IMG/VR virus record: IMGVR_UViG_3300042546_000342
Coordinates: 1 to 55,264 of that record
Reading direction: 5' to 3' (one strand)
From: a virus
Length of the DNA stretch: 55,264 bases
Both the position numbers and the translations under genes were made by a program. Below the pieces are notes generated by a model. The model saw only the letters and a list, made by a program, of their open reading frames with translations. It did no database searches and was not told where the DNA came from. Positions 24,537-34,623 of the stretch are shown piece by piece (positions within the stretch are counted from its first letter, which is position 1; the number at the start of each line of letters is the position of its first letter).

Positions 24537-26477
24537 ATGCAGATAGTACAGCCAAGTGGAAGTATGTTACCTAACCAAGCAAGTGCGGGGGTAGGGGCGG
24601 TTATATTTGACAAGCCGAAGTATGATGCGCAAGAGATTGGGTTAAAGGTTCAAGCAGACCTAGAGGATTGGGGTAAGCAAAAAGCATTAGCCGACCAAGC
24701 TAAACTAAAAACAGCTAAAGACCTTGTTGCCGATTTGTCTTATGAGCCTAAAGACTTTTTGCCCGAAGGTGCGGCTCAAGTAAAAGCCAAAGCAGACGAA
24801 CTAAAGAAAAAGGCGGCAGAATATGAAATGGCTGTTTATAATGCGGGAGCAGATAGTGAAACAGCTAACCTAAAAAAGAAAGAAGCGGAGATAGCTAAAA
24901 GCGATTTGCAGATATTGGTAAATAACTTAGGGCAAGCATCAAAAATGCTTACAGAATACAAGCCCGATGCGACTACCGACTTAGATGCTCAAAATAAATT
25001 AACTGTTGAATTAAGACAAAGTGCGGGAGAAAATGCTTTAAGTGGTAGATTTTTTAAGGCAATGCAACAATATGGCAAACCTATAAAGCCAAAAGGTATG
25101 ATTGAAGTTACGGATGACTTTGTTAAAAACATACCACTTAAAAAGACAGAAGAAGTAGTAGGGAAGGATGGTAAGATTATAGAAGAAGGTACTTCATTTA
25201 AGTTAAAACCAATCAAATATGACGACAAAGGGGTGATAATTGATGATGGTGATTTCGACTTGGTAACGGGCGCACCCGCTAGTCTTGCATCTACACCCGA
25301 ATATCAAAATGCAATTAAACCTTTTGTTGCTAGGATGTTAGACGCTAGTAAAAGATTGGAAAAAGGCGAGCAGTTGGCAGCTAGTGAAATGACTGACGCT
25401 TCTTTGTATAAATACTATGTAGATGAAGCGGCAAAAGAGAGTAAAAGATTAGGCAGACCGATATCCCCCGAAACAATAATCGCTAGAGGTGAATTAGAAA
25501 GAAGAAATCAAGTAGAAAAAACAGCTTCCTATAAAGAAGAAACTGCCACCACAAAAGAGATGGCTAAAGTCGGTGCAGAACAAAGTGTAAAGAAGAAAGC
25601 TGCAACAGGATTGATTAATTGGTTTATAGAAGTGGATAGAGGAAGCCCCGAAATATACACCAATATGACGATTAGCGATGTTGCGCCTAAGTACGATAGA
25701 GAAGTTTACGCTACTAAAGTATTAAGTCCAATTTCGGTAGGGGAAAAGTTTGAAACAAAAGAAGGGGCGAATGGTGCTATATATAAGATTGCTACACCCG
25801 ACTATGTTAGGTACTTTATGCAAGACAAAGAAACGGGAACTAAGTTCTATGCTAGTCAAAGCAGTATAGACGACTTCAATGACGGCAAAATATCTTCTCC
25901 GTTCAAGCAATACAAGAACATTGCGGAAATAGCAGCACAAGCCACGTTTGTTAATGGTGCTGACCAATCTATTGACAATATGAAAAACTATTGGGCAGAA
26001 GTTGGTAAGGAAAAGAGTTACTCAAAAGAGGACGGAAATGGCATTATCTACAAAGAAGGTAGAGAGATACACCCTTTCACCAAAACAGAACAACAAAAAT
26101 ACGGTGCAAACCTACGGCAGACAATGATTAAAGCGGGTACAACTTTACCTAAATACGAGAAAGGTAAAGTACCTGCTGATTTTTCGGGGCAATATTTGGA
26201 AGTGGAATACAAAGAAGGGGAAAATAAAAAACTTGAGATAATAAAGTCAACCCCTAGAGTGGCGAAACCTACTCCGCAACCGACTGTTGCTGATACCACT
26301 ACACAAACAACAGCAACTCCACCGCAGACCGCCCCGAAAGAGGAAGAACCTAAGAAAGAAGGAAAAACGGTTTCATTGCAAACGATAAAAAGTAAAGTAG
26401 GTACTAAAGGATTTGAAGGATACACCGAGAAAGAATTGGTTGACTATTATACATCACAAGGATATAAAATACAATAA
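24537..26477 (+). CDS. Probable internal virion / cargo protein, 646 aa
   Basis: Strongly helical, charged protein: a coiled-coil N-terminal third (KAKADELKKKAAEYEMA), a middle alpha/beta region and a proline/threonine-rich linker near the C-terminus (TPQPTVADTTTQTTATPP) before a final helical domain ending DYYTSQGYKI. Its stop overlaps the start of the 2528-residue gene (TAATG). Likely packaged with the genome; function inferred from context only. Confidence 0.55.
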   Translation: MQIVQPSGSMLPNQASAGVGAVIFDKPKYDAQEIGLKVQADLEDWGKQKALADQAKLKTAKDLVADLSYEPKDFLPEGAAQVKAKADELKKKAAEYEMAVYNAGADSETANLKKKEAEIAKSDLQILVNNLGQASKMLTEYKPDATTDLDAQNKLTVELRQSAGENALSGRFFKAMQQYGKPIKPKGMIEVTDDFVKNIPLKKTEEVVGKDGKIIEEGTSFKLKPIKYDDKGVIIDDGDFDLVTGAPASLASTPEYQNAIKPFVARMLDASKRLEKGEQLAASEMTDASLYKYYVDEAAKESKRLGRPISPETIIARGELERRNQVEKTASYKEETATTKEMAKVGAEQSVKKKAATGLINWFIEVDRGSPEIYTNMTISDVAPKYDREVYATKVLSPISVGEKFETKEGANGAIYKIATPDYVRYFMQDKETGTKFYASQSSIDDFNDGKISSPFKQYKNIAEIAAQATFVNGADQSIDNMKNYWAEVGKEKSYSKEDGNGIIYKEGREIHPFTKTEQQKYGANLRQTMIKAGTTLPKYEKGKVPADFSGQYLEVEYKEGENKKLEIIKSTPRVAKPTPQPTVADTTTQTTATPPQTAPKEEEPKKEGKTVSLQTIKSKVGTKGFEGYTEKELVDYYTSQGYKIQ

Positions 26478-29400
26478 TGGAAGAAAAATTATTGCCACCA
26501 CCGCCAAAGAAAGTAGTTTCGCAAAACGGAGAAAGTGATTTATTGCCACCGCCTCCAAAAAAAAAATTAAACGAACCTACAAGTGGAAGCGTAGAAGTTT
26601 CAAAGACCGTTTCTACGCCTCAATCAGGGCTTTCGCAAGGGAGTGGAACAAAGGATAGCGCACCTACTACATATCAATGGAGTGGTGGCGATGTGAAGAT
26701 GCAACAAAAAGTTGTAACTCCATCGGCTTCCGATAGCCAATCTGCTGTTAATGTTGTTACAAAAGAAATGACTGCGGAAGGAAGATTAGCGGAAGAAAAA
26801 GAAGGTTACGAATTATCGAATAAAAAATCCTTAGCTGAACAAGAGGCAAGTAAATCATTTTCAATAGCAACAGAAAATTATACATACGACCAAGTAAAAA
26901 ATTTAGTTCAGTTGCAATCTTTATTAAATAAAACTATTGAAGATAATAAAGACCCTAAATTAGCAAAACAAACTCAAGACGTTGAAGTAATTAAAAAACA
27001 AATTGAAAATTTAAGAAATCAACAAGTAACTCCAAAATATACATTAAACGCAGAAGGACAAACAGTATCATATATTAAACCTAAATATAAAAATGTTGGT
27101 GAAATGTATGATGAAACTATAATGTTTCAAAATAAGCATCAAAAATTAATTGGGGAAATAGAAAATTACGAAACTAAATTAAACCCAATTATTGAAAAAG
27201 CTAGAAAAAATGCTCAATATACACCAAATAAAAAAGACGAATACGGGAATACTTATTATGATTTAAACCCTATGGAGGCTTTTTTAAATGGAGCGGAAAA
27301 TTCACTAGAAACAACTGCAATAGGGTTAGCTAATATGTTTGGCTTTGACGATGAAGCTAAGAGTGCTGCTCAAATGAAATGGTACAAAGACAATGTAATT
27401 AGTCCAAAAAAAGCAGATGGTTTAGTATCACAAGGTTTTGAAATGCTTGGTGGAGTTGCTCCATTGGTAGCAGGTGGTAGTTTGGCTCAAGGTTCTGTGT
27501 TAGGTTCTGTTATAATAAACTCTCTTTTGTTTGGCGCACAAGATTATGGTGGAACTTGGTATAATTCATACGCATCAAAGAAGGCAGAAGGGATGTCAGA
27601 TGAAGAAGCTAGCAAAGAAGCCAATAGCAATGCTAGATTTGCAGGTGTTAAAGGTATGATTTTGGGAGGTACTATGCCATTGCAAAGTATGGCGGGTAAT
27701 AAGGTAGGTGTTTCACTATTTGTAACAAAAGCTGAACAAAATTCTTTTAGGCAATTTATGTATGGTCAAATAGGTATGCTACCTGCGTTTGGTACATCAA
27801 CTGCTTTGCAGAATTGGTACGAGGGGAAACCTGTTACTGATAATGTCGGAAGAGCCATGATTGATGCGTTCATTATAGGTGGTATGACCCACGCTATTGC
27901 AAATTTGCCAAAGTTACCTGCGGCAACTGCGAGATTATTTGAACACACGATTGCTAAAAATTATAATAAAGTATCTACCGTCATAGATGCTGCTGTTCAA
28001 GATGGAACTATAAACCCTACTGTGGGCGAAAACATAGTAGCTAAGGCTAAAGCGTATGACAAGATAAAGGGAGCGGGGTTAAACGAAGATGTTGAAGTAC
28101 AAGTTACTGAATTACAAGTACAGATTGACAAATTAGAAGCATCAAAAGAAGGTGCTTCACCTGCTGTTATTGCAGAAATTGATAGACAAATAAACGAATT
28201 ATCTACTAAACTAAAAGTTGAAGCAGGGTTTCCTTTAACGCCCGATGAGCGCAAAGAACTTAATCTACTTCAAGCAGCTAGAGATAGCAATAAAGAATAC
28301 GATAAAGAAAAATTAGCGGAACTAGAGCAACGACAAAAGAACAATCAAGACGGGAAAACCAAATTAGTTACAGACCAACCTATCCGTGTAAAGTATAAAG
28401 ACGGTAGAACGGGTCTTGTGTTTGTGAACGCAGAGGGTGATGTAGAGTTTGTTCCCGATGGAAATTCTGCGGGGTTGGTTATAGACAAACAAGCAGGTGC
28501 AAGTTTTAGAAGTTTGGCTAATTTAGGTTTTGAGCAAGTTGTTGGCGAAACGGTTGCTGAACCTAATTCTCAATTACTAAGTGGCGATATAGCTGTCGGG
28601 ACTAATGTTTTATATAAAGGCGGTAAATATCAAATTGCTAGTAGTAAGAACGCCCCCGATGGGGTTAAGCTAGATGCTGACGGCAAGGTGAGAGTAGTGT
28701 ATTTAAAGGGAGAAGATGGCAAGGTAATAGCTGTTGGTGCAGATAGTGCAGACGGGAAAAGAATTATTGACGATGCTAATAGAGTGATAGGTAAAGGCGA
28801 AGCCACGCCTACTGAAACAGCACCCGTTCAAAAAGAAACAAAAGTAGTCGAGGCGCAGAAGAAAACAGATGAAACGGTTGAAGTGGAGTTAGAGCCTACG
28901 GTGACAGAAGAAAAGGTCGAAGCAGTACAAACCCCTACTGAAACAGTAACGGAAGCAGAAGTTGTTACCCCTATTGCGCCCGATGGCGAAGTGGCGGTTG
29001 AAACAGCACCCGAATTTATTGAAAGTACAGAAAAGGTTATCCAAGAAGCACCTAAAGTAGAACAAGTAGCCGAAGTCAAGCCAATTAAAATACTAGAGGC
29101 ATCAAGAAAGTATGTGCCACTAGATACGTTTGATGCAGTAATGAAATATTTTGCCGTTGGTGGTAGAATAAACACCGAAGATTTAAAGTCGGAAACGGGC
29201 TTTGGTTCGCAAAAAGGTGGTGGAAGAATAACAAGTAAGGGGAACGTGATTTCTGAAACTAGAGGCAAGGAAGATTTTAAAAAACGTAGTTGGGTTCATT
29301 CTAGCAAAGCACCAAAGATGGACGATTTGGTTATGAATATTGCAGAAGAAATGACTGCAATGAACCCCGATATGGAGTACGACCAACAACAAATAAGAAG

Positions 29401-32400
29401 CGAAATTATTGAGGTATTAAGTAGATACGATAGTAAACTTGATATACAAGCAGAGTTGGCTAAAAAATATGACGATGCTTCGTTCATTGAGAATTATGGA
29501 ATGACACGCTCTCAATATGAAGCCTATGTTGAAGAAGGTAAATACAAGGCAGAGCAAGAAAAAAAGTGGTACGAAGAAAACGGCTTGAATTGGGAAGAAC
29601 AATCTGAAATGGACGAGTATGCTACTGAACTAGAAGAAAGTGGCATTACTGAAGAAGATATTATCAGAGAAGCAAAAGAGTACGATGAATACCTAAATAC
29701 ATTATCTAACGAAGAAAAACAAAAAGAATTAGACTATGCAAACGCAAAAAACACAACTAACCAACGAGGAGAAAGCGAAACGAATGTTGAAAATCAAGAA
29801 GATGCAAGAGGTAAAAACGAAGAAAGGCTTGCAGAAGCCAAGCGTAACTTCTTAGATGCCGAAAGTGAATACAACAAAGTCACTAAAGCACTAGAAACCG
29901 ACTTAGCCAACAAACAAGGTTCTATGTTTGACGGCAAAGAACAAAAGTTGTTTGACAATAGCGCAGACCTAGCCAAAAAAGCAAAAGACGCTAAACGCAA
30001 ACTTGATGAAGCTAAAGAAGCCTACGACAAGGCACAAGGATTAGTAGATGATAAGTTGCAAGGGCAAATGGAGTTAGGCAAAAATCAAGAAAAGTCTACG
30101 TTTAAAACCCAAGAAGAAACCAAAGTTGAGCAAGCCACCGAAAAGGTACAGAAATTTAAGGACGTATTAGACCAACGCACCGACAAAAAGACGGACAAGG
30201 CACTCAAAGCATTTGGCGAACAAGAGGCAAAAGCAAAAGAGTTAATTGACAACTACGACACTAACTTTAAAAAGCTAGAAGAAAAAGGAGTAGAAGTCAA
30301 GGGTACTAAAGCAGAAATCTTAGCTGATATGCTAGATGGCAAGTACGATGAAGCGTTAAAGAGTGATACTTCTATTCCATCATCTAAGTCAGGTGATAGT
30401 AAATCAGAAGTTCAGAAAGCTAATGAAGAAGTATGGAAAGCCGTACAAGACGTATTAAATGCGGGGGATTTTACTAAGTTAGGCTTTGCAGCTAAAAACG
30501 TAGGAGAAAAGTCGGCAGAAGCGTTAGATAGATTGCATAAAGCGTTAGTCAAAGCGGCAAAGGCTTATTTAAAAACAGGTGGAAATTCGGTAAAACAATT
30601 TGCTAAAAATATTGGCTTGAGTACAAAGAACGCCAAGCAAGCGTGGGACGAGGCAATGGGTCTTACAACTTTCAACAAAGACAACCTTGACTACGACCTA
30701 GCCGATATAGCAAAGGTAGCTATTCGCAGAGGAATAAAGGTGCGTGAGAAGTTACTAGAATACAAAGCAAAGCAAAAGGATGTAGCCAAAGCCATTAAAG
30801 ACTTTATGGATGACGCTGAAATCAAGGGTGCGCTTAGCCCAAGCCAAGTAAAAGCATTGGTAAAAAGAGCCGCTAGTATCACAACGGACGCTCAATTTGA
30901 TAAGTTTATTGATTATGCTGATAAGATAATTAAAGACGCAAATTTAGCGCAAGATTTAGAAGATTTGCGTAGCAACCAAAAGGGTGCAGGAAAGAAACGC
31001 CACAATGAAAAAACGGCTGACGTAAGAAAGTTTTTGGACGCAGAAATATTTGATGAGGACGGAAACTTATTGCTAGATGAAGCCACATTTAGTGAATATT
31101 CAGATGCGGTAGCGGCACTTAATCAAAAAATACCTGACCACTCTTTGATGGAAGCTACTGATGCTTCGGGTAAAACGCTATCGGAAAGAGTTGCCGACCA
31201 ATCACAATCTGCTTCTAATCCGTATATGAATATTAATACGGTACAAGACTTAATGAAGGCTTGGACTGCCCTTGACAATAATATAGTTGATATTGATAGC
31301 TACAAATCATTTACTAGAAATATCAGCAAGATTAAGGCAAGGCTAAAGGATTTAGTCCAATCAGGTACGATTAAACAAGATGATTACGACACCGCTATTA
31401 GTCAAATATACAAGCACGAAAACGGCAAAAGAGTATATGAAGCAAAATATGGCGACCAAATTGGGCAATTAAAATCCGCACAAATAGCCGATGCTCAAGC
31501 AAAAGCAAGATTGGTTGATGATAGTGGGTTCAATAAAATGCAGAAAGAATTGTGGCAAGAGTTCAAGCGCAATATGTCGGTTAATTTTGAGAAGTTTAAG
31601 AAATTGGAAGTTTCTGACTTGGATAAATTGAACACCGTCCTTGACCGAATGGGTAATGGATTTATGCCCGAATATGAGTTCAGACAAGTAATGAACAAGA
31701 TTGAAACACAAGGACAAGGAGTTAAGATAGCTAAACAAGTAGCTAAGATTTCAGATAAGTTTAAAAACAACTTAGATAAACTTCGTGATTTATTTGAAAC
31801 AAATGACCCTGCGAGATACGAAGCAGAACTAGGAATAGCGGGAGATAATTCATTGTGGAATGGCGTGTTAAGTAGAACACAACGTGCGCTAAAAAAATAT
31901 ACTGAAACCACGCATGATATGTATGAGAAGTGGTATGATAGTTTACCTAGCTTCTATAAAATTACGGGTAAAAAACCTGTATTGATAGACAAGATAGATG
32001 CTAAAGATGGTAAGGTAGGCAAAACTGTTGTATCTCAAAGGGAGTATGATATGGTCAAGGTGGGTGTGGTTCGCCACATGATTAACCACGCTGCTGAAAT
32101 GATAGCTAAAGGTAAAGACCCAATAGATGTATTTGGTGAGCAACTAGCTGACATTAAGGAACGTCAAAATTACGCCACAGAAGGTGAGTTAAGTATCTTA
32201 ACTGATGTGTATAACAAATTGAAGTCTAATCCTGATTTATTAGATATTAATGGCGAATTAGATTACAATAAAGTTTGGAAAAGCGTGGAAGCTAATGACG
32301 GTAAAGTGTTGGACGTAAATCAAGCTAAAATAGAAAGTTCATTTGACGGTCTTGACTTAGAAACAGGTGATATGATTACATCATCTAATGCCATAAGAGG

Positions 32401-34063
32401 TGTGAACGCCACTAAAAATCCAAAACACATCAGAAGATATTATGTAGGAACACGAGTTGGCGAAGGTCAGATTAACGAAAGCGAACAGATTGGGGTGAGA
32501 GCAGGTTCATCTTACGCTCGTGCAGAAAAAGATATGCCTAACGGTGCTATGTTATTAAATGCGGAGAAAATCATTCAGCGTCAAATTAAAGAAGCCGCAA
32601 AAGATTACCACATTAATCAAGAATTGGATAAATTGAATGATGTGTTTGAAGAAGCTAAGTTAGCAGCTAACAGAGAAGATATTAATGTGCTAAACGAGTT
32701 TCAACAAGACCAACGTAGGATAATGCAGTATCATTTATCATCGGGCGACATACCTCCTGTGTTTAATAAAATACAAGGTGGGCTTTATGTGAAAATGCTT
32801 ACCACTCCTTACCGTTTGGCAGCAGAAGCGGTATCAAATACCGCTCAAATGATGGTAAGAGGTAGGTCTTTTAGAGGGTTATTAACTGCGTTACCTAGTG
32901 AAAAAGTTAATCCAATGTATCGTGAAATGACCGATATAATGAAAGCTACCGAAAGTACATCGTTAGACCACGCTGAATTTAGGTCAATGAAAAACATTGA
33001 AACTAAAGACGGTCAAATACAGCGAGAGGGGTTATTAAAACGTGGCGTGGATATTATCAACGGTGTGACAAACGCAATGGCGGTGGGCGGTATATGGATG
33101 CCAAACTTTAATAGAAAATTTGCTGAACTTACAGGTGAGAATTATAATAATTCTATGCTGAAAAACCCTAAGTATGTAGATGCTATGCGTGAGGCTTCAT
33201 CTTATGCAGATAGAGAAACAGAAACGGTTATTGGTTCTACGCTAAAGGGAGGTTCAAGAAGAGAAATAGTGCTTACTCCTTTTGGTGGTAAACTAAAAGC
33301 AGATACCGCTTTAGGTAGTTTAGCTAAGTTTTTGAGTAATTATCCTTATCGAGATACAAAAGAATTAGTTAGAGGTATTAATCAAATGGTTACGGGAGTA
33401 AATGAGGGCAGAATAGACGGTGCAGCAAGGTCTATGGGTGTTGTTACTAACATGATGCTTTACACAGGAATGTATGCTATTACTAAGTCTTTGTGGAAGC
33501 AAACTTTTGGCGATGACGATGAAAAAAAGGAAGCAAAAGAAACAATAGACCGATTATCTACAAAAGAAGGATTTGTAGACTTCACTAAACAAGAGGCGTT
33601 ATCAAATGCAGTAAATCTAGCAGGAACTAAATATTCTCAAGCGGGTAAAATGATGACAAGATTGAGTGTGATAGCTTTATATAATTCAAATTTGCTAGAC
33701 GAAACGCAAAAGAAAGACCTTGCCAATTTTGCCGAAGCGCAATTATATATGTACTTTAATAAAAAAAGTTTCCGTAAAAGTGATGCGCAATCCGAATTTT
33801 ACAATGTCATACCTCATTTAAAAGAAGCGTCTGATATATTCTATCGAGAGGTGAAAGGCGAGGAGGGTGTAACAGCATTGCTTAAAGAAGCTAGAGAGAA
33901 AGGCGTAGAGGGATTGACTAAAGACAAACAAGCACAATTATCGCTATTGAAGAACTTTATACATACCACAAATATTTTATTGTATTCGCAAGGAACGCAA
34001 TTGCCGTTCTCTAAAGATTTCGTAAAAAGTTTGGAGGTTCAAATAAAAGAATTAAACAAATAA
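26477..34063 (+). CDS. Giant virion protein, 2528 aa (ejection / large polyvalent type)
   Basis: The largest gene here. N-terminus has two LLPPPPKK motifs (about residues 5-12 and 22-29). A hydrophobic glycine/alanine-rich region (about 320-470, e.g. GFEMLGGVAPLVAGGSLAQG) could cross a membrane. The middle holds long E/K-rich coiled coils, and the C-terminal ~450 residues form a helical domain (TTPYRLAAEAVSNTAQMM) typical of large ejected phage proteins. I looked for the DxDGD motif of virion RNA polymerases and did not find it. Probably the main ejectosome component, as T7 gp16 is. A run of ten A lies at codons ~27-30. Confidence 0.65.
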   Translation: MEEKLLPPPPKKVVSQNGESDLLPPPPKKKLNEPTSGSVEVSKTVSTPQSGLSQGSGTKDSAPTTYQWSGGDVKMQQKVVTPSASDSQSAVNVVTKEMTAEGRLAEEKEGYELSNKKSLAEQEASKSFSIATENYTYDQVKNLVQLQSLLNKTIEDNKDPKLAKQTQDVEVIKKQIENLRNQQVTPKYTLNAEGQTVSYIKPKYKNVGEMYDETIMFQNKHQKLIGEIENYETKLNPIIEKARKNAQYTPNKKDEYGNTYYDLNPMEAFLNGAENSLETTAIGLANMFGFDDEAKSAAQMKWYKDNVISPKKADGLVSQGFEMLGGVAPLVAGGSLAQGSVLGSVIINSLLFGAQDYGGTWYNSYASKKAEGMSDEEASKEANSNARFAGVKGMILGGTMPLQSMAGNKVGVSLFVTKAEQNSFRQFMYGQIGMLPAFGTSTALQNWYEGKPVTDNVGRAMIDAFIIGGMTHAIANLPKLPAATARLFEHTIAKNYNKVSTVIDAAVQDGTINPTVGENIVAKAKAYDKIKGAGLNEDVEVQVTELQVQIDKLEASKEGASPAVIAEIDRQINELSTKLKVEAGFPLTPDERKELNLLQAARDSNKEYDKEKLAELEQRQKNNQDGKTKLVTDQPIRVKYKDGRTGLVFVNAEGDVEFVPDGNSAGLVIDKQAGASFRSLANLGFEQVVGETVAEPNSQLLSGDIAVGTNVLYKGGKYQIASSKNAPDGVKLDADGKVRVVYLKGEDGKVIAVGADSADGKRIIDDANRVIGKGEATPTETAPVQKETKVVEAQKKTDETVEVELEPTVTEEKVEAVQTPTETVTEAEVVTPIAPDGEVAVETAPEFIESTEKVIQEAPKVEQVAEVKPIKILEASRKYVPLDTFDAVMKYFAVGGRINTEDLKSETGFGSQKGGGRITSKGNVISETRGKEDFKKRSWVHSSKAPKMDDLVMNIAEEMTAMNPDMEYDQQQIRSEIIEVLSRYDSKLDIQAELAKKYDDASFIENYGMTRSQYEAYVEEGKYKAEQEKKWYEENGLNWEEQSEMDEYATELEESGITEEDIIREAKEYDEYLNTLSNEEKQKELDYANAKNTTNQRGESETNVENQEDARGKNEERLAEAKRNFLDAESEYNKVTKALETDLANKQGSMFDGKEQKLFDNSADLAKKAKDAKRKLDEAKEAYDKAQGLVDDKLQGQMELGKNQEKSTFKTQEETKVEQATEKVQKFKDVLDQRTDKKTDKALKAFGEQEAKAKELIDNYDTNFKKLEEKGVEVKGTKAEILADMLDGKYDEALKSDTSIPSSKSGDSKSEVQKANEEVWKAVQDVLNAGDFTKLGFAAKNVGEKSAEALDRLHKALVKAAKAYLKTGGNSVKQFAKNIGLSTKNAKQAWDEAMGLTTFNKDNLDYDLADIAKVAIRRGIKVREKLLEYKAKQKDVAKAIKDFMDDAEIKGALSPSQVKALVKRAASITTDAQFDKFIDYADKIIKDANLAQDLEDLRSNQKGAGKKRHNEKTADVRKFLDAEIFDEDGNLLLDEATFSEYSDAVAALNQKIPDHSLMEATDASGKTLSERVADQSQSASNPYMNINTVQDLMKAWTALDNNIVDIDSYKSFTRNISKIKARLKDLVQSGTIKQDDYDTAISQIYKHENGKRVYEAKYGDQIGQLKSAQIADAQAKARLVDDSGFNKMQKELWQEFKRNMSVNFEKFKKLEVSDLDKLNTVLDRMGNGFMPEYEFRQVMNKIETQGQGVKIAKQVAKISDKFKNNLDKLRDLFETNDPARYEAELGIAGDNSLWNGVLSRTQRALKKYTETTHDMYEKWYDSLPSFYKITGKKPVLIDKIDAKDGKVGKTVVSQREYDMVKVGVVRHMINHAAEMIAKGKDPIDVFGEQLADIKERQNYATEGELSILTDVYNKLKSNPDLLDINGELDYNKVWKSVEANDGKVLDVNQAKIESSFDGLDLETGDMITSSNAIRGVNATKNPKHIRRYYVGTRVGEGQINESEQIGVRAGSSYARAEKDMPNGAMLLNAEKIIQRQIKEAAKDYHINQELDKLNDVFEEAKLAANREDINVLNEFQQDQRRIMQYHLSSGDIPPVFNKIQGGLYVKMLTTPYRLAAEAVSNTAQMMVRGRSFRGLLTALPSEKVNPMYREMTDIMKATESTSLDHAEFRSMKNIETKDGQIQREGLLKRGVDIINGVTNAMAVGGIWMPNFNRKFAELTGENYNNSMLKNPKYVDAMREASSYADRETETVIGSTLKGGSRREIVLTPFGGKLKADTALGSLAKFLSNYPYRDTKELVRGINQMVTGVNEGRIDGAARSMGVVTNMMLYTGMYAITKSLWKQTFGDDDEKKEAKETIDRLSTKEGFVDFTKQEALSNAVNLAGTKYSQAGKMMTRLSVIALYNSNLLDETQKKDLANFAEAQLYMYFNKKSFRKSDAQSEFYNVIPHLKEASDIFYREVKGEEGVTALLKEAREKGVEGLTKDKQAQLSLLKNFIHTTNILLYSQGTQLPFSKDFVKSLEVQIKELNK

Positions 34064-34079
34064 TTTAGCTAAAAAACAC

Positions 34080-34087
34080 TACTTTTG
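34080..34087 (+). promoter_or_regulatory. -7 box TACTTTTG, leaderless promoter of the ferritin-like gene
   Basis: TACTTTTG, AAGT, ATG at 34092. Confidence 0.6.
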
Positions 34088-34091
34088 AAGT

Positions 34092-34589
34092 ATGAGAAAA
34101 CCACTAATAGACAAGAGTTGCACAAGCAAAATAGAAACCGCAATTAAATACGAACTAGGTCACTTCTACCTATATAAACATCTAGCTATATGTATGCAGG
34201 CGGTGGGGTACTTTGGGGCAATGGATTACTTCTTAGCTGAAAGCAAAGAGGAGAACGACCACGCCTTAAAGCATATTAATTTCCTCAATGATATGGGCGT
34301 GATGGCGAAGTTGCCTTCTCTTTCGCCTGAAAAGGAAGTACCTACTGAATTATACGAAGCATTAGAACTAGCTTTTGAGAATGAAAAAGACCTATTGGAT
34401 TACTACAAGTCATTATACAAAGAAGAAGTGCTAGAGAACCCTGAAATAGCCGAACACTTAAACTTCTACATCAAGACCCAAGTAGAAGCGGTAGGATTTT
34501 ACGGAGATATGCTATCATTGATGGAGAGCGAGAAAGATAACAAAAACGTCTGTATGATTGTGGATAGCAAATTAAAAAAGTTAGCCTAA
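34092..34589 (+). CDS. Ferritin-like diiron protein
   Basis: 165 residues, close to the bacterial non-haem ferritin length. Four-helix bundle pattern with the expected ligands: E21 in YELGHFYLY (with Y28), E54 and H57 in ESKEENDHALK, acidic residues E96/E98 in FENEKD, and Q130/E132 in TQVEAVGF. Ferritins oxidise Fe(II) and store iron in a 24-subunit shell. It has its own leaderless-type promoter and sits between ejected proteins and the tail fibre. Role may be protection from iron-driven damage or iron capture; a virion role is unproven. Confidence 0.8.
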   Translation: MRKPLIDKSCTSKIETAIKYELGHFYLYKHLAICMQAVGYFGAMDYFLAESKEENDHALKHINFLNDMGVMAKLPSLSPEKEVPTELYEALELAFENEKDLLDYYKSLYKEEVLENPEIAEHLNFYIKTQVEAVGFYGDMLSLMESEKDNKNVCMIVDSKLKKLA

Positions 34590-34595
34590 AAATAT

Positions 34596-34603
34596 TAAAT
34601 TTG
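34596..34603 (+). promoter_or_regulatory. -7 box TAAATTTG before the tail fibre gene
   Basis: TAnnTTTG with a 20-nt leader to ATG 34624. Confidence 0.6.
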
Positions 34604-34623
34604 CATAGTAAAACCCACATAAA

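Noticed and set aside
28828-29268. 146-residue S/T/V-rich frame opposite the giant virion gene
   Set aside because: Composition is the mirror of E/K/A-rich coding sequence on the other strand; no initiation signals.
26477-34063. Giant gene as a crAss-like virion RNA polymerase
   Set aside because: No DxDGD or similar metal-binding motif could be found by eye in the protein.
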